Source: Agrobacterium tumefaciens_K (GTDB lineage Bacteria; Pseudomonadota; Alphaproteobacteria; Rhizobiales; Rhizobiaceae). Taken from it: a DNA stretch of 64,000 nt. This document shows, in pieces, positions 59,847 through 64,000 of this stretch (positions are counted from its first letter, which is position 1; every line of letters starts with the position of its first letter). The translations under genes and the position numbers were made by a program. The notes under the pieces were generated by a model that had not been told where the DNA came from, ran no database searches, and saw nothing but the letters and a program-made list of their open reading frames with translations. Location of the stretch: positions 2,046,001 to 2,110,000 of the forward strand of contig NZ_JAOEGC010000002.1 of assembly GCF_031801495.1 (NCBI RefSeq), written 5' to 3'.

Positions 59847-60908
59847 TCAGGCTGTGGCTTTCAACGGATCAGCACTGCCAGTCAATTCTTTTCTGACAAT
59901 CGGCGCGACTTTCGTGCCGTAAAGCTCGATGCCGCGCATGATGTGTTCGTGCGGCATAAGCCCGATCGCCATCTGCAACAGGAAGCGATCATTCTTGAAG
60001 ACGCCGTGCGCTTTTATGATCTTTTCGGCCACCTGCTCCGGTTCACCGAGGAAGAGATTGCCTTCCGGTCCTCGCGCGGCATCGAATTGGGCGCGGTTCG
60101 TCGGCCCCCATCCCCGCTCGCGGCCGAGCCGGTCCATCACCTCCGCCTGCGGACCATAAAACTGGTCGGCAGCCTTCTCCGTCGTATCGGCGATGAAACC
60201 ATGCACGTTGATGCTGGTGCGCAGCTTCGTCTTGTCCTGTCCCGCCCTGCGGGCCGCCTCGTGATAAAGGTCGAACAACGGAGCGAAGCGGCGATACTCG
60301 CCGCCGATGATCGCAAGCGCCACCGGCAGCCCCATAGCACCCGCCCGCGCCACCGATTGCGGCGTACCGCCAACGGCGATCCAGACCGGCAGTTTTTCCT
60401 GCAAGGGACGCGGATAGACACCACGGCCGTTTATCGGCGCACGTTTTGCCCCGCTCCAGGTGATGATCTCCTGCTCGCGCAGTGCCAGAAGCAGATCGAG
60501 CTTTTCCGTGAAAAGCTCATCGTAGTCTTCAAGATTATACCCGAACAGCGGATAGGATTCGATGAACGAGCCACGCCCGGCCATGATCTCCGCACGACCG
60601 TTTGATAGCAGATCGACGGTTGAGAACTGCTGGAAGACCCGCACCGGATCATCAGAGCTGAGAACTGTCACCGCGCTGGTCAGCCGGATGTTTTTCGTTT
60701 TCACCGCTGCCGCCGCAAGCACGGTCGAGGGCGAGGACGCCACGTAGTCGGGTCGATGGTGTTCGCCCAGTCCGAAAACATCCAGTCCCACCTGATCGGC
60801 CAGCTCGATTTCCTCCAGGAGGTTTTTTAGACGCCGCGCACCTTCCGGCCCGCGTCCGTCGGCAGGGTTGGGATCGACATCCGCGAAGGTATAAAGACCG
60901 AGTTCCAT
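59847..60908 (-). CDS. LLM-class flavin-dependent oxidoreductase
   Basis: A 353-residue luciferase-like monooxygenase. DVFGLGEHHRPDY near residue 50 is the family histidine motif; GRAEIMAGRGSFIESYPLFG and GVYPRPLQEKLPVWIAVGG follow in order. It uses reduced FMN or F420-like cofactors; substrate unknown. Typical start METGLYTFADVDP-like (here ELGLYTF) supports the ATG at 60908. Confidence 0.9.
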   Translation of the reverse strand: MELGLYTFADVDPNPADGRGPEGARRLKNLLEEIELADQVGLDVFGLGEHHRPDYVASSPSTVLAAAAVKTKNIRLTSAVTVLSSDDPVRVFQQFSTVDLLSNGRAEIMAGRGSFIESYPLFGYNLEDYDELFTEKLDLLLALREQEIITWSGAKRAPINGRGVYPRPLQEKLPVWIAVGGTPQSVARAGAMGLPVALAIIGGEYRRFAPLFDLYHEAARRAGQDKTKLRTSINVHGFIADTTEKAADQFYGPQAEVMDRLGRERGWGPTNRAQFDAARGPEGNLFLGEPEQVAEKIIKAHGVFKNDRFLLQMAIGLMPHEHIMRGIELYGTKVAPIVRKELTGSADPLKATA

Positions 60909-61163
60909 ATCCGATGCTCTCTTCCGGTACCTGTGTTCGTCGTGTACTTGAGATAGGCATCCATTACCGCCAAAACAAACCGGAAAATCTGGAACGTTCC
61001 CTTCGACAAAATGGATGGAAGCAGATTTTCACGTCTCCGGCTGCGTCATGCTCTTCCCGCGTGAGGCGTATCGCGCAGCAATCTTCAAATGCCGATTGCC
61101 AGCCGGGCCGGTTTGGGCATACGCTCCTTATATATGTGCGAGGTAATGCCAGAAGGGGAATGC

Positions 61164-61940
61164 ATGCATCGGACAGTTATCGTGACAGGTTCCACAAGTG
61201 GTATCGGCCTTGCCATCGCCCAGGCGTTTGCAAGAGACGGAGCCAATATCGTGTTGAACGGCTTCGGCGACGAAGACGAGATCGAAAAGCTCCGGCTGCT
61301 GCTGGAAGCCGAAAGCGGCGGACGTGTGCTGTATCACCCGGCCGACATGACCAACCCGGATGAGATCGCCGATCTCGTCAATTCCTCCTTCGAGAAACTG
61401 GGATCCGTCGACGTGCTGGTCAACAATGCCGGTGTGCAGCACATCGCGCCGGTGGACGAGTTCCCGCCTGAAAAATGGGATGCGATCATCGCCATCAATC
61501 TGACGAGTTCCTTCCATAGCATGCGGGCTGCGATACCATTGATGAAGAAGGCGGGCAAAGGCCGCATCATCAACATTTCCTCTGCCCATGGCCTCGTCGC
61601 CTCGCCGCTCAAATCGGCTTACGTCGCGGCCAAGCACGGCATCATGGGACTGACGAAGACGGCGGCGCTCGAGCTTGCCCAGACCGGCATCACCGTCAAT
61701 GCCATCTGCCCCGGCTACGTACTGACCCCGCTGGTCGAGAAGCAGATACCGGAAATGGCAAAGGCGCGCGGTATCACCGAAGAAGCGGTCAAGAACGACG
61801 TGATGCTGGAACTGCAGGCGATAAAGGAATTTGTCACGGTCGAGGATGTTGCGGCGACGGCTCTGTTTCTTGCAAGCGACGCTGCCAACCATATCACCGG
61901 CACGCATATTTCGGTCGATGGCGGCTGGACGGCGCAATAA
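61164..61940 (+). CDS. bdhA: 3-hydroxybutyrate dehydrogenase
   Basis: A 258-residue short-chain dehydrogenase. NAD loop GSTSGIG at 9-15, NNAGVQH, catalytic Ser in NISSAHG and Tyr-Lys in YVAAK, then ICPGYVLTPLV. The NNAGVQH and DEFPPEKW blocks match bacterial BdhA, which oxidises 3-hydroxybutyrate to acetoacetate in PHB turnover. ATG at 61164 is preferred to upstream 61089. Confidence 0.93.
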   Translation: MHRTVIVTGSTSGIGLAIAQAFARDGANIVLNGFGDEDEIEKLRLLLEAESGGRVLYHPADMTNPDEIADLVNSSFEKLGSVDVLVNNAGVQHIAPVDEFPPEKWDAIIAINLTSSFHSMRAAIPLMKKAGKGRIINISSAHGLVASPLKSAYVAAKHGIMGLTKTAALELAQTGITVNAICPGYVLTPLVEKQIPEMAKARGITEEAVKNDVMLELQAIKEFVTVEDVAATALFLASDAANHITGTHISVDGGWTAQ

Positions 61941-62023
61941 TCATCGGCATCTGTTTCCGTTTCAGAAGCAATGAATTTCCAAAACGGAAATCGATCTGCA
62001 CCATAGGGCGTGCATAAGATACA

Positions 62024-62053
62024 TATCCCGAAAGGGGGGCGCGTTTCGGGATA
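62024..62053. repeat. 10-bp perfect inverted repeat upstream of xdhA
   Basis: TATCCCGAAA (62024-62033) and TTTCGGGATA (62044-62053), 10 bases apart, lie in the 188-base bdhA-xdhA gap, 75 bases before xdhA. Could be an operator or a terminator of bdhA; no U-run follows. Confidence 0.6.
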
Positions 62054-62128
62054 AAGACATACATAACAACAAGAATTCAAAGCGGAACAGCACCCGGCGA
62101 TTTGCCGGGCAACGAAGCAAGGCAGTGC

Positions 62129-63598
62129 ATGATCAACGCAATCAGTTTCATCCTCAACAACGAAACCGTCTCGTTGAAGGATTTTGGACCAACCGACACG
62201 CTTCTTGATTACCTTCGGCTGACCAGACGGCTGACAGGCAGCAAGGAAGGTTGTGCGGAAGGCGATTGCGGCGCCTGCACCGTTCTGGTCGGACGTCTCG
62301 TCGATGGTTCGCTGCGCTACGAGGGCGTCAATGCCTGTATCCGCTTCCTCGGCTCGCTGCACGGCACGCATATCGTGACGGTGGAGCATCTCGCTGCGCG
62401 TGACGGCACACTGCATCCAGTCCAGCAGGCAATGGTGGATTTCCACGGTTCGCAATGCGGCTTCTGCACGCCTGGTTTCATCATGTCGCTCTACGGCCTC
62501 TGGCTTGCGACGGAAAATCCCTCGCGGGCAGATATCGAAAAAGCCTTGCAAGGCAATCTCTGTCGATGCACGGGCTACGAGCCGATCGTCCGCGCCGCGG
62601 AAAAGATCGCCACAGCCCGCCCGAGCGCACTTTTCGATCCGCTGCAACGCGACCGCACCGACATCATGGCCCGGCTCTGGGCGATCCGGACGAACGAAAC
62701 CATCGTCGTCACCAGAGGCGACGAGCGCACGATCATTCCTGCCACGCTGAGCGACCTCATCAACCTCTACGCGACCGAGCCGAAGGCGACCATTGTTGCA
62801 GGCTCAACCGACGTCGGCCTGTGGGTGACGAAGCAGATGCGGGCTCTGAACCCGGTCATCTTCATCAACAATCTTTCCGAATTGCAGACGATTACCGTAG
62901 ATGACGAGGGCATAACGCTGGGTGCAGGTGTGACCTACAGCCAGGCGTTCAAAACGATCGCCGGTCATATTCATCCGCTCGCGAAGCTGATCGACCGCAT
63001 CGGCGGCGAGCAGGTGCGCAACATGGGAACGATTGGCGGCAACATCGCCAACGGCTCGCCCATAGGCGACACGCCGCCGGCCCTGATCGCGCTTGGCGCG
63101 ACGCTGACGTTGCGCTCATCGTCTGGCGCACGCACCCTGCCGCTGGAAAACTACTTCATCGAATATGGCAGACAGGACCGCTTGAGCGGCGAATTCGTCG
63201 AGAAGCTCTTCATTCCGCTGCCGAAGGCTGAAAGCCGTTACGCCGTCTACAAGATTTCCAAGCGGCGAGACGAGGATATCTCAGCGCTCTGCGCCGCATT
63301 CAGCCTGACGCTCGATGCCGAGGGCACCGTCGAGGACATCCGCATCGCGTTCGGCGGCATGGCAGGCACGCCGAAGCGCGCGGCGCATCTCGAAGCAGCG
63401 CTACTCGGCAAAATCTGGGCGCAGGACACCATTGATGCTGTCCGCGACACGCTGGACGAGGACTTCACACCGCTGACCGACTGGCGTGCGACGGCCGAAT
63501 ACCGGCAACTGACAGCGAAGAACCTGCTGGCACGCTTTTTTCTCGAAACCACCGGCACCGCGCAATCGCTCGAACGTTTTGCGCTGGAGGAGGCTTGA
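62129..63598 (+). CDS. xdhA: xanthine dehydrogenase small subunit (2Fe-2S and FAD)
   Basis: A 489-residue subunit. Two 2Fe-2S clusters: cysteines in GCAEGDCGACTV (first), CGFCTPGF and LCRCTGYEP (second). The FAD domain begins near residue 190 (TIVAGSTDVGLWV, GGEQVRNMGTIGGNIANGSP). It oxidises hypoxanthine and xanthine to urate with xdhB. Start at 62129 is at the usual N-terminus of the family. xdhB follows 3 bases later. Confidence 0.95.
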   Translation: MINAISFILNNETVSLKDFGPTDTLLDYLRLTRRLTGSKEGCAEGDCGACTVLVGRLVDGSLRYEGVNACIRFLGSLHGTHIVTVEHLAARDGTLHPVQQAMVDFHGSQCGFCTPGFIMSLYGLWLATENPSRADIEKALQGNLCRCTGYEPIVRAAEKIATARPSALFDPLQRDRTDIMARLWAIRTNETIVVTRGDERTIIPATLSDLINLYATEPKATIVAGSTDVGLWVTKQMRALNPVIFINNLSELQTITVDDEGITLGAGVTYSQAFKTIAGHIHPLAKLIDRIGGEQVRNMGTIGGNIANGSPIGDTPPALIALGATLTLRSSSGARTLPLENYFIEYGRQDRLSGEFVEKLFIPLPKAESRYAVYKISKRRDEDISALCAAFSLTLDAEGTVEDIRIAFGGMAGTPKRAAHLEAALLGKIWAQDTIDAVRDTLDEDFTPLTDWRATAEYRQLTAKNLLARFFLETTGTAQSLERFALEEA

Positions 63599-63601
63599 GA
63601 C

Positions 63602-64000
63602 ATGGACACGACAACCTTCGACAAGACCGAGGCGCAGATCGACGGCCACATGCACGCTTCGCTGCGGCACGATTCCGCCCACAAGCATGTGACGGGTACC
63701 GCCGAATACATCGATGATATCCCCGAACCCGCAGGGCTGATCCATGGCGCTCTTGGCATGGCCGACCGGACGCATGCCGAAATCGTTTCGATGGATTTGT
63801 CCGAGGTCGAGGCGACGCCGGGTGTCCTGTGGGTCATGACCGGGAAAGACGTTCCTGGCGAAAACGACGTATCCTCCGGCGGCCGCCATGACGAGCCCCT
63901 GCTGGCGGACAAACTGGTTGAGTTCCATGGCCAGCCGATTTTCGCGGTGTTTGCGGAAACCCGCGACATCGCCCGCAAGGCGGCCCGCAAGGCAAAGATC
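63602..64000 (+). CDS. xdhB: xanthine dehydrogenase large molybdenum subunit (N-terminal part, runs off window)
   Basis: From ATG 63602 the frame stays open to the window end, giving about 133 residues. RHDSAHKHVTGTAEYIDDIP is the typical start of the molybdopterin subunit XdhB (aldehyde oxidase/xanthine dehydrogenase a/b hammerhead domain). Only 3 bases separate it from xdhA, so the two are one operon; the rest, with the Mo site, is outside. Confidence 0.95.
   Translation, partial: MDTTTFDKTEAQIDGHMHASLRHDSAHKHVTGTAEYIDDIPEPAGLIHGALGMADRTHAEIVSMDLSEVEATPGVLWVMTGKDVPGENDVSSGGRHDEPLLADKLVEFHGQPIFAVFAETRDIARKAARKAKI

Noticed and set aside
1..64000. CRISPR arrays, tRNA or rRNA genes, insertion sequences, phage genes
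   Set aside because: No regular repeats with spacers, no cloverleaf-like TTCGA arms in the gaps, and no transposase or integrase motifs were seen.

Overview
The window is an ordinary, gene-dense stretch of an alphaproteobacterial chromosome, most likely Rhizobiaceae and probably Agrobacterium or a close Rhizobium relative. This rests on several markers together: a fused trpE(G) gene behind a trpL leader peptide, a BacA peptide transporter, a choXWV choline transporter, RirA-type iron boxes, a NnrU plus pseudoazurin pair, and the long type of LeuA. I see no phage, insertion sequence, CRISPR array, tRNA or rRNA. The window opens inside a Na/Pi cotransporter gene and closes inside xdhB.

Layout. 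1-5.4 kb: end of a Na/Pi cotransporter, hemF, three small conserved genes, and a leftward run DUF1285 - NUDIX - cca. 5.5-12.6 kb: a long palindromic intergenic element, then a tight four-gene moxR - DUF58 - DUF4159 - membrane protein operon. 12.7-18 kb: acetyltransferases, an MFS transporter, a glutathionyl-hydroquinone reductase, a NUDIX gene and a phosphoesterase. 18-20.1 kb: leuA behind an apparent leucine leader peptide. 20.1-28.3 kb: a BenE transporter, an ECF sigma/anti-sigma pair facing a methionine-rich secreted protein, clpP, hupE, queF with a CDF metal transporter, and LysE. 28.4-34 kb: trpE(G) with its trpL attenuator, an extensin-like protein, and a heme/TonB receptor behind two iron boxes. 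34-41.6 kb: small membrane and regulatory genes, pseudoazurin, tdk, and the choXWV operon. 41.6-51.3 kb: an ArsR regulator, a DUF3095 cyclase-like protein, a LivK-type binding protein, adenine deaminase, an AAC(6')-like acetyltransferase with an alpha-glucosidase, a sugar kinase and a lipid-type glycosyltransferase. 51.4-64 kb: DUF2026, der with a YfgM-like gene, nnrU, a polysaccharide deacetylase, bacA, an MFS gene, map, a flavin monooxygenase, bdhA and xdhAB.

Most of the interest is regulatory. The sigma factor operon and the methionine-rich protein gene are divergent and carry promoters with the same two elements at exactly the same spacing (GTAACA-N15-CGAATGAA), so they look like one autoregulated stress circuit. 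The trp and leu genes each have a tiny leader peptide rich in the cognate amino acid. In both, the -10 hexamer ends exactly 7 nt before the leader ATG, which implies leaderless leader-peptide transcripts. Iron (two TGA-N9-TCA boxes), oxygen or nitric oxide (FNR-type box before pseudoazurin) and possibly phosphate (PHO-box-like repeat before the glycosyltransferase) signals are also visible.

Limits: all family assignments come from reading the translated sequences and recalled motifs, with no database search. Start codons were chosen by ribosome binding sites, overlaps and family length.
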